Shown here piece by piece: positions 1-8,944 of a stretch of 64,000 nt of DNA. Position numbers and translations under genes: made by a program. The stretch is from Intrasporangiaceae bacterium (GTDB taxonomy: Bacteria; Actinomycetota; Actinomycetes; Actinomycetales; Dermatophilaceae). A model generated the notes under the pieces. The model saw nothing but the letters and a program-made list of their open reading frames with translations, was not told where the DNA came from and did no database searches. The number at the start of each line of letters is the position of its first letter. The first letter of the stretch is position 1. The stretch covers positions 113,035-177,034 of the forward strand of contig JAJPIW010000021.1 of the NCBI GenBank assembly GCA_021324575.1, given 5' to 3'.

Positions 1-675
1 GAGGACGTCACGGCTCTGGCCCGTGGCCGGGCGGGCTCGTTGCGAGTGGGCTCGTTCCCGACCGCCAGCGAGCAGCTCCTCCCCGCTGCGCTCGGCACCT
101 TCCTGGCCGCCGAACGCGACGTGACGGTCCACCTCGACGAGGCCGAGTCCGACGACCTCGTCCGCCAGCTCCTCGACGGGCGGATCGACGTCGCCCTCAC
201 CTACACCTACGACCTCGTCCCGCGCACCGTCCCCTCCACCCTGGTCAGCCACCGGCTGCTCGACGAGGCTCTGGTGCTGCTGCTCGCCGACGGTGACGAG
301 CTCGCGGCATACGAGCGGGTTCGCTGGAACGACCTGACCGACCGAACCTGGGTCGCGACCCGGGACGGCACGGCCGGGGCCGAGTGCCTCGCCCGGCTGT
401 GCGGCGCCGCGGGCTTCGAGCCGCGGATCGGCTTCCGGAGCAACGACTACGACGTGGTGACCCAGCTGGTCCGGTCCGGCTTGGGAGTCGCGCTCGTGCC
501 GAGCCTCGCGTATGCCGCAACGCCGGGTGTCGCTGCGCGCCGGATCGTCGGCCTCGCGGCGCGGCGACACGTCAGCGCCGTGGTCCGTCGTGACCGGCAG
601 AACCCGGCCGTCACCGACTTCCTGGCCGCCCTCGTGACGGCCGCCGCCCCTCACCGGTCCGGCATCCACGGCTAG
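1..675 (+). CDS. LysR-type transcriptional regulator, 5' truncated by window edge
   Basis: The frame is open from base 1, so only the C-terminal 224 residues are present. They start in the linker (the ARGRAGSLRVGS segment leading into the first beta strand) and cover the effector-binding domain of a LysR-family regulator. The DNA-binding helix-turn-helix lies upstream of the window. The periplasmic-binding-like fold is visible as an alternation of hydrophobic strands, with the typical SGLGVALVPSLA segment near residues 158-170. The effector and target genes cannot be read from the sequence. The gene converges on the MarR gene with a one-base gap. Confidence 0.8.
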   Translation, partial: EDVTALARGRAGSLRVGSFPTASEQLLPAALGTFLAAERDVTVHLDEAESDDLVRQLLDGRIDVALTYTYDLVPRTVPSTLVSHRLLDEALVLLLADGDELAAYERVRWNDLTDRTWVATRDGTAGAECLARLCGAAGFEPRIGFRSNDYDVVTQLVRSGLGVALVPSLAYAATPGVAARRIVGLAARRHVSAVVRRDRQNPAVTDFLAALVTAAAPHRSGIHG

Positions 676-676
676 C

Positions 677-1126
677 TCAAGGCGCGTGAAGCCGGTCCAG
701 CAGCGTGGCCAGGCGACGGGCCTCGGCCGCGCTGAGCCCGTTGACCGACGCGGCGAGACCCTCGGCCACCTGGGCGGCGCCCGTCGCGGCCAGCCGGACA
801 CCCACCTCGGTGAGAACCACGTGGATGCCACGCCCGTCGTCGGGGTTGGCCACTCGCTGGAGCAGCCCTCTCTTCTCCGCGCGGTCGACGAGTCCGCTGA
901 TGGTGGACCGGTCCAGACCCAGATACGCGGCGAGCTCACCCATGGTCGCCCGGTGGTCGCGAAGGATCGCCAGCACCCGCAGCTGGGTGAGTGACAGGTC
1001 GTGGGCGGCGGCCACCTTGGTCAGCACTCCCATGGTGACGAACGAGGCCCGAACGAGGGCGTCGACGACCTCGAGGTCGGCGCTGCCCGCGCCTTGACCC
1101 GGCGCCACGGAAGGGGAGGTTTCCAC
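677..1126 (-). CDS. MarR-family transcriptional regulator
   Basis: This 149-residue protein has a MarR winged helix: a first helix bundle (residues 20-45), the recognition region LAAYLGLDRSTISGLVDRAEKRGLL around residues 66-90 (quoted in parts: LDRSTISGLV, EKRGLLQR), and the wing residue pattern DDGRGIHVVLT. MarR proteins bind palindromic operators and are released by small phenolic or oxidant ligands. The start codon at 1126 lies about 20 bp from a strong palindrome, so autoregulation is likely. The divergently placed target appears to be a decayed quinone oxidoreductase, which suggests the regulator has lost its original partner. Confidence 0.85.
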   Translation of the reverse strand: METSPSVAPGQGAGSADLEVVDALVRASFVTMGVLTKVAAAHDLSLTQLRVLAILRDHRATMGELAAYLGLDRSTISGLVDRAEKRGLLQRVANPDDGRGIHVVLTEVGVRLAATGAAQVAEGLAASVNGLSAAEARRLATLLDRLHAP

Positions 1127-1145
1127 GCCAGGAGACTAGCTTGCT

Positions 1146-1188
1146 CTAGTTGGTATCAGCAACTACTCTTGTTGGTAATACCAACTAG
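1146..1188. promoter_or_regulatory. Palindromic MarR-type operator
   Basis: An outer inverted repeat of 11-nt arms, CTAGTTGGTAT at 1146-1156 and ATACCAACTAG at 1178-1188, encloses an inner near-perfect palindrome TTGGTAATACCAA at 1172-1184. It sits directly upstream of the marR start and upstream of the oxidoreductase remnant. MarR dimers commonly bind such 13-20 bp palindromes between divergent genes. The AT-rich content stands out from its surroundings. The protein-operator pairing is inferred from position. Confidence 0.65.
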
Positions 1189-1194
1189 CCGTGA

Positions 1195-1431
1195 TCGACA
1201 CCCGGCGCAGTAGTGGTCCTGGCCGAGGGCACCGACCCAGTCCTCCTCGCCGCGGCCATGAACCCGGCCATGTCCTCGTGGGTCGCGCTGCGCCGCCGGG
1301 TGGAGTTCCAGCCCGGCCAGAACGTGCTCGTTCTCGGTGCCACGGGCAGCTCCGGCCAGATGGCCGTGCGGATCGCCCAGCATTTCGGCGCCGGCCGCAT
1401 CATCGCCGTCGGGCGCAACCCGGACCGGTCC
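1195..1431 (+). pseudogene. Remnant of a zinc-type/quinone oxidoreductase (MDR family)
   Basis: About 75 codons read as the middle of a medium-chain dehydrogenase/quinone oxidoreductase. A SSWVALRRR helix is followed by the NAD(P)H Rossmann entry QPGQNVLVLGATGSSGQMAV and then RIAQHFGAGRIIAVGRNPDR. The N-terminal GroES-like half and the rest of the Rossmann domain are missing; after about 1430 the similarity stops and the exonuclease III promoter region begins. There is a stop (TGA at 1192) just upstream in frame. MarR plus quinone oxidoreductase is a familiar pairing, so this is probably the eroded partner of the adjacent regulator. Confidence 0.7.
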
Positions 1432-1510
1432 CGTAGTCCACGCCCCCTTCCACACAACGGCTTCCGCAACCCCTTCCAAAACCTCCTTCCAAGACCCGTA
1501 GGGTCGATGG

Positions 1511-2296
1511 GTGCGCATCGCCACCTGGAACGTCAACTCGATCCGCTCCCGCATCGACCGGGTCGAGGACTGGTTACGACGCACCGACGTCGACGTCCTC
1601 GCGATCCAGGAGACCAAGGCCCGCGAGGACCAGTTCCCCTACCTGACCCTGCAGGCCCTCGGCTACGAGGTCGCCCACCACGGCTTCAACCAGTGGAATG
1701 GTGTCGCCATCGCCTCCCGCGTCGGCCTGGAGGACGTACAGGTCGGCTTCGAGGGAGCCCCGCAGTGGGGGGAGCCTCCGGTCACCGAGGCGCGGGCCAT
1801 CGGCGCGACGTGCGGCGGGGTACGGGTCTGGTCGGTCTACGTGCCCAACGGGCGGCAGCTCGAGGACCCGCACATGGCCTACAAGGTGGAGTGGCTGCGG
1901 GTGCTCGCCGCCGACGCCGCCGGCTGGTCGACGGATGAGACCCCCACGGCGATCATGGGCGACTGGAACATCGCGCCGCACGACGAGGACGTGTGGTCGA
2001 TGGAGTTCTACGAGGACAAGTCCCATGTCTCACCGGCTGAACGGGCCGGGTTCCAGGGTGTGCTCGACGCCGGCTTCGTCGACGTCGTGCGCGCCCATGC
2101 GCCCGGCCCCAAGGTCTACACCTACTGGGACTACCAACAGCTCCGCTTCCAGAAGAACCGCGGCATGCGGATCGACTTCATCCTGGGCAACCCGACCTTC
2201 GCGGCGCGGGTCGAGGGCGCGGCCATCGACCGTGAGGAGCGCAAGGGCAAGGGCGCGAGCGACCACGCACCGGTCGTCGTGCAGCTGCGCGACTGA
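1511..2296 (+). CDS. xth: Exodeoxyribonuclease III (AP endonuclease, EEP family)
   Basis: The 261-residue protein has the full exonuclease III/AP endonuclease set: N-terminal ATWNVNSIRSR, metal ligand E in AIQETKA (about residue 34), YVPNGR, the catalytic GDWNIAPHDEDV (D and N ligands, residues about 151-160), MRIDFIL and the terminal SDHAPVV catalytic His. It cleaves 5' of abasic sites and trims 3' ends in base-excision repair in the cytoplasm. It starts at GTG 1511; length and N-terminus match the family. The gene converges with the MFS gene 12 nt away. Confidence 0.93.
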   Translation: MRIATWNVNSIRSRIDRVEDWLRRTDVDVLAIQETKAREDQFPYLTLQALGYEVAHHGFNQWNGVAIASRVGLEDVQVGFEGAPQWGEPPVTEARAIGATCGGVRVWSVYVPNGRQLEDPHMAYKVEWLRVLAADAAGWSTDETPTAIMGDWNIAPHDEDVWSMEFYEDKSHVSPAERAGFQGVLDAGFVDVVRAHAPGPKVYTYWDYQQLRFQKNRGMRIDFILGNPTFAARVEGAAIDREERKGKGASDHAPVVVQLRD

Positions 2297-2308
2297 CCTG
2301 CCCGCACG

Positions 2309-3547
2309 TCAGCGGCTGAGGGTCTCCCGCGCACGCAGCCAGGGCACCGCGGCGAGGACGGTGAGCACACCGGACGCCCCGAAGGCCAGTCCGTAGGAGC
2401 CGTGGTCCACGAGCAGACCGGCGAGGATCGGCCCGATGATGGCCCCGGCGTCAGACAGCATCTGGTATGCCGCGAGCGCCGGTCCGCCGTTGCGCTCCCG
2501 TCCCACGATGTCGGCGACCGCGGCCTGCTGCGCCGGTGAGAGGGTGCCGGCCCCCAGACCGGCGAAGACCGAGATCACCAGCAGTACCGGGAGGTTTCCC
2601 GCCAGGCCGGTGACCAGGGTGGCGATCCCGCTCACCACGAGCCCGGCCATGATGAACGGCCTGCGGCCGCGACGGTCGGACAACCGGCCGGCCGTCGTCA
2701 GACCGATCGCGTTGCCGACCGCGAAGGTCGCGAGGACCGCTCCCACGAGCCAGGTCTGGGTGCCGATGGCTGCGGCGACGAAGAGCGGGACGATCGCGTT
2801 GCGCACCCCGAAGTTGCCCCAACCGTTGGCGAAGCTGGCCCCGAGGCTGGCCCGGTAGGCGCCGTCCCGCCACCCGTCGCGGAAGGTCATGACAGGCAGG
2901 GTCGGCGCATCGGGCGCCGGACGGAGCGCCGACCCGCTGATGAAGGCGGCCACGAGCGCCGCCGCGACAAGGAGGAGCACGGCATACGCGATGAACGGGA
3001 CCCGCAGACCGAGCCCGCCCAGGGTTCCGCCGACGACCGGGCCGCCGATGCCGCCGAGGAGAAAGGCCGATCCGTATGCCGAGGAGACCCGTCCGCGCAT
3101 CGACGCCGGGGCGAGACGGACGATGAGGGCGACCGCCGAGACGGTGAACATCACCGACCCGATGCCGCCGAGGCCGCGGAAGAGGAGCAGCTGCCAGTAC
3201 GCGTGCGCGAAGGCCGTGGCGCCCGTCGACGCGGCGACGATGAGCAGCCCGATGAGATAGACCGGGCGCTCGCCGAGGACGGCGATGAGCCGGCCACCTC
3301 CGGGCGCGAAGACGAGCCGGAAGAAGGCGAACGCGCTGACCACGATCGAGCTGGCCGTCGCGTCCACGCCGAAGCTCTTCGCGAACTGCGGCAGGACCGG
3401 CGAGATGAGGCCGTAGCCGAGGGCGATCGTGAACGCCGCCGCTATGAGGACCCAGATCTCGCGCGGAATCCGTTCGCGGACAACGGTTTCGGCGATTTTG
3501 GGTTGGGGGACGATGTCCGGGGCGCAGTCGGCAGTGTGGTCGCTCAT
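2309..3547 (-). CDS. MFS transporter, 12 TM
   Basis: 412 residues with a polar N-terminal tail of about 28 residues followed by about 12 hydrophobic helices. The MFS signature between TM2 and TM3 reads GGRLIAVLGERPVY, and the mid-loop repeat is GRLSDRRGRRPF (around residue 285). This is the layout of DHA1-type drug/H+ antiporters. No substrate is indicated. The protein has a second MFS gene upstream on the same strand, about 70 bp away, but the two belong to different subfamilies and a promoter between them is possible. Confidence 0.85.
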   Translation of the reverse strand: MSDHTADCAPDIVPQPKIAETVVRERIPREIWVLIAAAFTIALGYGLISPVLPQFAKSFGVDATASSIVVSAFAFFRLVFAPGGGRLIAVLGERPVYLIGLLIVAASTGATAFAHAYWQLLLFRGLGGIGSVMFTVSAVALIVRLAPASMRGRVSSAYGSAFLLGGIGGPVVGGTLGGLGLRVPFIAYAVLLLVAAALVAAFISGSALRPAPDAPTLPVMTFRDGWRDGAYRASLGASFANGWGNFGVRNAIVPLFVAAAIGTQTWLVGAVLATFAVGNAIGLTTAGRLSDRRGRRPFIMAGLVVSGIATLVTGLAGNLPVLLVISVFAGLGAGTLSPAQQAAVADIVGRERNGGPALAAYQMLSDAGAIIGPILAGLLVDHGSYGLAFGASGVLTVLAAVPWLRARETLSR

Positions 3548-3618
3548 GATCGCCGTCGAGTATGCCGCGCGCCCCGCCCCGTCGACGAATCGAACCTCAG
3601 GTCAGCGGTCGGCACCGG

Positions 3619-5304
3619 TCACAGGCCGAAGGTGCGCTCCGCGGCATACGAGCCGGCCGGTCGGCGCAGCCCGAGGCCGAGGCAGGTGACGGCGCCGAGC
3701 CCGGCGGCGAGCGCCGCTCCCCGGAACACCCAACGCACCTCCTCGACGGCGGCGTGGACCAGGGCGGTGGTGTCGGCGGGGTTCGGGAGGGACGCGACGC
3801 TGGCGTAGTACTTGTGCAGACCGATGGCGGTCAGCAGCGCGAGGCCGACGACCATGCCGATCATCCGAGCGACGACGACGAGCGCCGACGCGGTGCCGTG
3901 GGCGTGGTCAGGCGCGTCGGCGAGGGCGGCGTTGTTGACCGGGGCGAGGGCCAGGCCGATGCCGATCCCGACGGCTACGAGGACTGCCGTGGTCGGCCAA
4001 CGCGTCAACGAGGACTGGTTCCACGTCGTCATCGCGGCCAGCCCGGCCGTCGTGACGAGGAGTCCTCCGCCGGCGACCAGACCGTCGCCGGCACGGCGCA
4101 ACAGCCAGCCACCGGTGAGGGCGCCGACCGGCACGGCGAGGAGGAACCGGACCAGGACGAAGGCGGCGGCCGTCTCGTCGTGGTTGACCCCGAGCCGGGC
4201 GAGCAGTGGCACGTCGACGACGACGGCGACGAGTGCCACACCGACGAACGCGCTGACTGCGAGCGCGACTCGACTCCGGCCCCCGACGACGCCGCGCGGC
4301 ACGAGTGGGTCGGCGGCGGCGTGATGGCGCCACAGGTAGAGAGCGGCGGTGCCTGCTGCGAGGGGCAGGAGCGCATGGCCGAGCGGACCGACGACCTCCT
4401 TGTGTGGGTCGGCGGACGCGAAGGTGAGGATGACCAGGCCAAGCGTCGAGCCGAGCAGGAGGGCACCGAGCAGGTCGGCGCGCCGCAGGATCGGCCACCA
4501 GTGCGGCACCGAGAAGGCAGTCGCGGAGAGCAGCAGCGCGGCGGCGACGAGTCCGATCGGGGTGACCGCTCGTGAGGTGTGGTCGCCCACGGGGACGAAG
4601 GGCCCGCCTAGGGCGACCGAGCTGACCAGCCGCGCCGGTGCCGCCAGGGCGAGCACGCCGCATACGAGACCGAGCGCAGCGAGCGTGGTTGCGGCAGCCG
4701 GTCGTCGAGAGGCGGGGGCCTGGGCCGGGAGGCCCCTGGCGGTGAGGCGAATGCCCAGCCACAATGCGACGCCGAGGGCTGCGTTGACCCAGAAGATCGC
4801 CCGCCAGTCGGCGACGGCGAGGATGAGTGCGCCGAGAACCGGGCCGACAACCGAGCCCAGCTCCTGAACCGCGCCGACGACGCCCAGCGGAGTGCCACGA
4901 CGGTCTGCGGGCCAGAGGTCGGCGACCAGGGCGAGGGTCGCGGGGACGAGCCCGCCCCCGCCGACGCCCTGGATGACTCGACCGGTGACGAGGGTCGGCA
5001 GGTCGACGGAGAGCGCGGTGATCGTCGAGCCCAGGACGAAGATCGCGAGGCAGGCGAGCAGAACCCGTTGTCGCGCCACGAGATCCGCGAGGCGCCCGAT
5101 CAGGGGAAGGACGGCGACGTAGCCGAGGAGGAAGCCGGAGATGATCGGCGTCGCCTTCTGGAGGGAGTCGATGCCGACCCCGACTCCGCTCATCATGTCG
5201 GTCAGCGCCAGGACGACGACGTAGGTGTCGGCTGCGGCGAGGGCCACCGCGACCGAGGCGACGGCAAGGAGCGCGCGGGCCCGGTCAGGGCGCGGCGATG
5301 GCAA
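3619..5304 (-). CDS. P55-like MFS exporter (14 TM), partner of LprG
   Basis: 561 residues, about 14 hydrophobic segments, with DHA2/P55-type landmarks: an acidic residue in TM1 (AAADTYVVVLALTD), loop GRLADLVARQRVL, motif C region GRVIQGVGGGGLVPATLALV, and a second-half proline/glycine-rich segment. In mycobacteria the P55 exporter works with lipoprotein LprG to move triacylglycerides and glycolipids to the cell envelope. Here its start overlaps the end of the lprG-like gene by 20 nt, which suggests translational coupling and the same pairing. The function transfer rests on this synteny and the 14-TM type. Confidence 0.8.
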   Translation of the reverse strand: MPSPRPDRARALLAVASVAVALAAADTYVVVLALTDMMSGVGVGIDSLQKATPIISGFLLGYVAVLPLIGRLADLVARQRVLLACLAIFVLGSTITALSVDLPTLVTGRVIQGVGGGGLVPATLALVADLWPADRRGTPLGVVGAVQELGSVVGPVLGALILAVADWRAIFWVNAALGVALWLGIRLTARGLPAQAPASRRPAAATTLAALGLVCGVLALAAPARLVSSVALGGPFVPVGDHTSRAVTPIGLVAAALLLSATAFSVPHWWPILRRADLLGALLLGSTLGLVILTFASADPHKEVVGPLGHALLPLAAGTAALYLWRHHAAADPLVPRGVVGGRSRVALAVSAFVGVALVAVVVDVPLLARLGVNHDETAAAFVLVRFLLAVPVGALTGGWLLRRAGDGLVAGGGLLVTTAGLAAMTTWNQSSLTRWPTTAVLVAVGIGIGLALAPVNNAALADAPDHAHGTASALVVVARMIGMVVGLALLTAIGLHKYYASVASLPNPADTTALVHAAVEEVRWVFRGAALAAGLGAVTCLGLGLRRPAGSYAAERTFGL

Positions 5305-5986
5305 TGGTGGTCCCGTAGTCCTTGATGAGGAGACGGTAGGTCGAGGTCGTGCCGGCGTAGAAGGCGCCGGTCAGGGTGGCCGTCCGCAGCTGCCCGGAGT
5401 CGGCGATGCCGTAGCTGACCTTGAAGTCGGCGGCGCCCTTGCCGAGGTTGAGCAGTGCGGTGACCGGCGCCGACGGGAGGGTGCCCGTGAACATGTGCAG
5501 GATCTCTTTGCCCTCCCGCTGGTCCGGACCGGATGTGGGGCTCTTGGTCTGGGCGAGCAGGCTGGAGATGCCGGTCGCCGGGCTGAACAGGTTGCTCGGG
5601 TTGGGGGCGCCGAGCTTGACCAGGTCCTGCTTGGTGTAGTCCGGCGTGAAGAGCTTCATCCACGCGTCGCCGCCGATCGCGATGATCTCGACGTTGCCGG
5701 TGAGACCGCTGACCGTGGCGGTCACCCGACCCTTGAACTTGGGCGTGGTGGGGTCGATGATGCCGGTGCCGTCCGCGGCCGAGACGCCGTTCGCCTTGGG
5801 CGGGACGTTGGTGCTCGAGAGGGCGATCGTCACGGCCTTGGCGCTGTCGAACTTCTGCTTGGCGGTGGCGAGGACGTCGGCCGGCTTGGGCGTTGCTGCC
5901 CTGGTGTCGGCCTTGCCGGAGCACGCCGTCAGGGACATGGTGGCGACGGCCGCGACCGAGGCCAGGAGGACGAGGCGTCGGCGCAT
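5285..5986 (-). CDS. lprG: LprG/LppX-family lipoprotein
   Basis: 233 residues from the ATG at 5986. A lipoprotein signal peptide MRRRLVLLASVAAVATMSLTAC ends in a lipobox (LTAC, lipidated Cys at about 22). The mature part is the LppX_LprAFG lipid-binding fold, seen in the segments ATAKQKFDSAKAVTIALSS, GIIDPTTPKFKGRVTATV, GGDAWMKLFTPDY and TLTGAFYAGTTSTYRLLI. Such proteins hold triacylated lipids in a hydrophobic cavity and present them at the cell surface. It overlaps the P55-like exporter downstream. A longer in-frame start upstream (6043) was rejected because it would precede the signal peptide with a Pro/Arg-rich stretch. Confidence 0.87.
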   Translation of the reverse strand: MRRRLVLLASVAAVATMSLTACSGKADTRAATPKPADVLATAKQKFDSAKAVTIALSSTNVPPKANGVSAADGTGIIDPTTPKFKGRVTATVSGLTGNVEIIAIGGDAWMKLFTPDYTKQDLVKLGAPNPSNLFSPATGISSLLAQTKSPTSGPDQREGKEILHMFTGTLPSAPVTALLNLGKGAADFKVSYGIADSGQLRTATLTGAFYAGTTSTYRLLIKDYGTTIAIAAP

Positions 5987-6054
5987 GGCGCTCACCCTAC
6001 TTCGGCGCCCGCAGGTGGCCGCGGGATGAGGTGGCCACGCCATTTCGAGTCGTG

Positions 6055-6085
6055 TACGCGTGAGTCATGCCATGACTCACGCGTA
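6055..6085. promoter_or_regulatory. Perfect 14-nt-arm palindrome between clpB and lprG
   Basis: Arms TACGCGTGAGTCAT (6055-6068) and ATGACTCACGCGTA (6072-6085) flank a 3-nt loop. The site lies about 100 nt past the clpB stop and about 70 nt before the lprG start, both on the minus strand. It could be the clpB terminator hairpin (no T-tract seen) or an operator for the lprG-p55 operon. The short loop and AT-containing symmetrical core favour a protein-binding site, but this is undecided. Confidence 0.5.
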
Positions 6086-6186
6086 GAGCGCTCGAACCGG
6101 CCGCCGACTACTGGACGAGGCGGTTGGTGGCGCTCCGGACGCTGAGCGTCGTGACCGGCTCGCCCTGCAGGTCTGGCAAGCCGGGC

Positions 6187-8763
6187 TCAGCGCAGCACGA
6201 GGGAGTCGGCGTCCTCGTCGCGGTCGACGACGACGGTCGACCCGTCCGCGACCTGGCCGGAGAGGACGGCCCGCGCGAGCCGGTCGCCGATCTCCTTCTG
6301 CACCAGGCGACGCAGCGGTCGCGCCCCGTATGCCGGGTCGTAGCCGGTGAGCGCCAGCCACTCCCGCGCCGCTGGAGTCACGTCCAGGTCGATCCGCCGG
6401 TCGGCCAACCGGTTGGCCAGGGCGCGGACCTGGAGGTCGACGATGTGTCCCAGCTCGTCGGTCGACAGGGCATCGAACAGGATGATCTCGTCGAGCCGGT
6501 TGAGGAACTCCGGCTTGAACGCCGACCGGACCACGCTCATCACCGCATCCCGCTTCTCGGCGTCGGACAGGGTCGGGTCGATGAGGAACTGCGACCCGAG
6601 GTTGGAGGTCATGACGAGGATGACGTTGCGGAAGTCGACGGTGCGGCCCTGACCGTCGGTCAGCCGGCCGTCGTCGAGGACCTGAAGGAGGATGTCGAAG
6701 GTCTCCGGGTGGGCCTTCTCCACCTCGTCGAGCAGCACGACGGAGTACGGGCGACGACGCACCGCCTCGGTCAGCTGACCGCCCGACTCGTAGCCGACGT
6801 AGCCGGGAGGGGCACCGATCAGGCGGGCGACCGCGTGCCGCTCGGAGTACTCCGACATGTCGATCCGGACCATCGCCCGCTCGTCGTCGAAGAGGAAGTC
6901 GGCGAGCGACTTGGCCAGCTCGGTCTTGCCGACACCGGTCGGCCCGAGGAAGAGGAACGACCCGGCCGGGCGGTCCGGGTCGGCGAGCCCGGCACGTGTC
7001 CGACGCACGGCGTCCGACACCGCCTCGACAGCGGCCGTCTGGCCGATCAGTCGCGACCCGATGATCGACTCCATCGAGAGCAGCTTCTCGGTCTCGCCCT
7101 GGAGCAGCCGACCAGCCGGTATGCCGGTCCACGACGAGATCACCTCGGCGATGTCGTCGGCGCCGACCCGCTCCTTGACCATGAGGTCCTTGGAGTTGAG
7201 CCCGGCCGCGACCTCGGCCGCGTTGGCCTCGGCCAGCTCCTTCTCCAGCGCGGGGATCTCGCCGTAGAGCAGACGCGAGGCCTTCTCGTAGTCGCCTTCA
7301 CGCTGCATACGCTCGGCTTGGGTCCGCAGGTCGTCGACGCGGGCCTTGAGCTCACCGACCTTGTTGAGGCCGGTCTTCTCGGCCTCCCAGCGCGCGGTCA
7401 GCCCGGCGAGCTCCTCGGACTTGTCGGCGAGGTCGGCGCGCAGCCGCTCCAGCCGGGCGACCGATGCCTCGTCGGTCTCGCGGGCGAGGTGCAGCTCCTC
7501 CATCTTGAGCCGGTCGACGGCGCGACGCAGCTCGTCGATCTCGACCGGGGAGGAGTCGATCTCCATGCGGAGCCGCGACGCCGCCTCGTCGACGAGGTCG
7601 ATCGCCTTGTCGGGCAGCTGGCGGCCGGTGATGTACCGGTCGGACAGCGAGGCGGCCGCGACGAGCGCCGCGTCCTCGATCTCGACCTTGTGGTGCGCCT
7701 CGTAGCGCTCCTTGAGCCCGCGGAGGATCGCGATCGTGTCGATGACCGACGGCTCCCCCACGAAGACCTGCTGGAAGCGGCGCTCGAGGGCCGGGTCCTT
7801 CTCGATGTGCTGGCGGTACTCGTCGAGCGTCGTCGCGCCCACGAGCCGCAGCTCGCCGCGGGCGAGGAGTGGCTTGAGCATGTTGCCGGCGTCCATCGCC
7901 GAGTCGCCGGTCGCACCGGCCCCGACGACGGTGTGCAGCTCGTCGATGAAGGTGACGACCTGGCCGTCGGAGTCGGCGATCTCGGTGAGCACGGCCTTGA
8001 GCCGCTCCTCGAACTCGCCGCGGTACTTCGCGCCGGCGACCATCGCGCCGAGGTCGAGGCTGATCAGGCGCTTGCCCCGGAGCGACTCCGGGACGTCGCC
8101 GTCCACGATCCGCTGGGCCAGGCCCTCTACGACGGCGGTCTTGCCGACGCCGGGCTCGCCGATGAGGACGGGGTTGTTCTTCGTCCGCCGGGACAGCACC
8201 TGGACGACGCGCCGGATCTCCGAGTCACGGCCGATGACCGGGTCGAGACGTCCCTCGCGCGCCATGGCGGTGAGGTCGGTGCCGTACTTCTCCAGGGCGT
8301 CGCCGCCCTCGGCCGGTGTCTCGGTGTCGACGCGCCGGCCGCCGCGCAGGGTGTCGATGGCCTTCTCCATGTCCTTGGCGCCGCGCTTCTCGACGGCCGC
8401 GAGGTGGCCGGTCTCGGCGAGGGCGAGGAGGAGCAGGTCCAGGGCGAGGAAGCTGTCGCCCTTGGCCCGCATGAGGGTATCGGCGCGCTGCAGCACCGCC
8501 AACGCCTCGCGCCCGAAGGTGGGCGAGGCGGCCGTCGCGCCGGAGGTGCGCGGCAGCGCGCGGATCCGGGCGTCGGCCTGCGCCAGGACATGGGCGGCGC
8601 CCGTCCCGGCGGCCTGCAGCAGGGTGTCGGCCTGGGGAGTGTCGAGCTGGATCAGCGCGCTCGCGATGTGGTCGGGGGTGATCTCGGCGTTGCCATCGGA
8701 CTGGGCGGTGCGCTGGGCGATCGCGAGCGCTTCGGCGACCTTGGAGGTCGGCTTGAGTTCCAT
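6187..8763 (-). CDS. clpB: ATP-dependent disaggregase ClpB (Hsp104 family)
   Basis: 858 residues, standard full length. Order: Clp N-domain (1-145), NBD1 with Walker A GEPGVGKT (202-209) and Walker [10 protein letters not shown], a coiled-coil middle domain (about 400-520, rich in heptads such as [17 protein letters not shown]), and NBD2 with Walker [11 protein letters not shown], Walker [12 protein letters not shown] and sensor MTSNLGSQ. It rescues aggregated proteins together with DnaK/DnaJ/GrpE in the cytoplasm. An extended inverted repeat with an HspR (HAIR-type) core lies about 50 bp upstream, so it should be repressed by the HspR encoded about 5 kb away. Confidence 0.97.
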   Translation of the reverse strand: MELKPTSKVAEALAIAQRTAQSDGNAEITPDHIASALIQLDTPQADTLLQAAGTGAAHVLAQADARIRALPRTSGATAASPTFGREALAVLQRADTLMRAKGDSFLALDLLLLALAETGHLAAVEKRGAKDMEKAIDTLRGGRRVDTETPAEGGDALEKYGTDLTAMAREGRLDPVIGRDSEIRRVVQVLSRRTKNNPVLIGEPGVGKTAVVEGLAQRIVDGDVPESLRGKRLISLDLGAMVAGAKYRGEFEERLKAVLTEIADSDGQVVTFIDELHTVVGAGATGDSAMDAGNMLKPLLARGELRLVGATTLDEYRQHIEKDPALERRFQQVFVGEPSVIDTIAILRGLKERYEAHHKVEIEDAALVAAASLSDRYITGRQLPDKAIDLVDEAASRLRMEIDSSPVEIDELRRAVDRLKMEELHLARETDEASVARLERLRADLADKSEELAGLTARWEAEKTGLNKVGELKARVDDLRTQAERMQREGDYEKASRLLYGEIPALEKELAEANAAEVAAGLNSKDLMVKERVGADDIAEVISSWTGIPAGRLLQGETEKLLSMESIIGSRLIGQTAAVEAVSDAVRRTRAGLADPDRPAGSFLFLGPTGVGKTELAKSLADFLFDDERAMVRIDMSEYSERHAVARLIGAPPGYVGYESGGQLTEAVRRRPYSVVLLDEVEKAHPETFDILLQVLDDGRLTDGQGRTVDFRNVILVMTSNLGSQFLIDPTLSDAEKRDAVMSVVRSAFKPEFLNRLDEIILFDALSTDELGHIVDLQVRALANRLADRRIDLDVTPAAREWLALTGYDPAYGARPLRRLVQKEIGDRLARAVLSGQVADGSTVVVDRDEDADSLVLR

Positions 8764-8808
8764 CGTGTGTGGTCATCCTTCGGGTGAGGAGTCAGGGTTC
8801 ACGAGGTG

Positions 8809-8855
8809 CAACCGACTCAGAGTTGAGCCTATTCCGCTCAACTCTGAGTCGGTTG
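8809..8855. promoter_or_regulatory. HspR operator (HAIR-type) inside a perfect 20-nt-arm inverted repeat, clpB promoter
   Basis: Left arm 8809-8828 and right arm 8836-8855 are exact reverse complements with a 7-nt spacer. The core is GTTGAGC-N7-GCTCAAC, matching the HAIR consensus CTTGAGT-N7-ACTCAAG in layout and most bases. A related site precedes dnaK at 17857. The symmetry extends 13 bp beyond the HAIR core on each side, which is longer than HspR needs. Confidence 0.75.
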
Positions 8856-8860
8856 AGATG

Positions 8861-8894
8861 CCGTATGCCGGTCGCTCGGCTCACCGGCATACGG
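8861..8894 (-). terminator. Hairpin between the LCP gene and clpB, built from two inverted GTATGCCG motifs
   Basis: Arms CCGTATGCCGGT (8861-8872) and ACCGGCATACGG (8883-8894) are exact complements with a 10-nt loop. The hairpin lies about 50 nt past the LCP-gene stop, so it may terminate that transcript. No T-run follows, which is usual for high-GC actinobacteria. Each arm contains one copy of the octamer that is dispersed through the window. Confidence 0.5.
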
Positions 8895-8944
8895 CAGACC
8901 AGGCATGGGGAGACCATACCCACGGACCGCAGCCGCGGGGAGTC

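Noticed and set aside
6124..8787. An 887-codon open frame on the plus strand opposite clpB, and similar long frames opposite dnaK (15938-17818), fhs (10638-12266), hutU (55589-57286) and the ECF fusion (36384-38678)
   Set aside because: Their predicted proteins are Arg/Gly/Asp/Val-rich and show no family motif, while the opposite strand has complete, well-conserved genes. Long antisense frames are expected in high-GC DNA.
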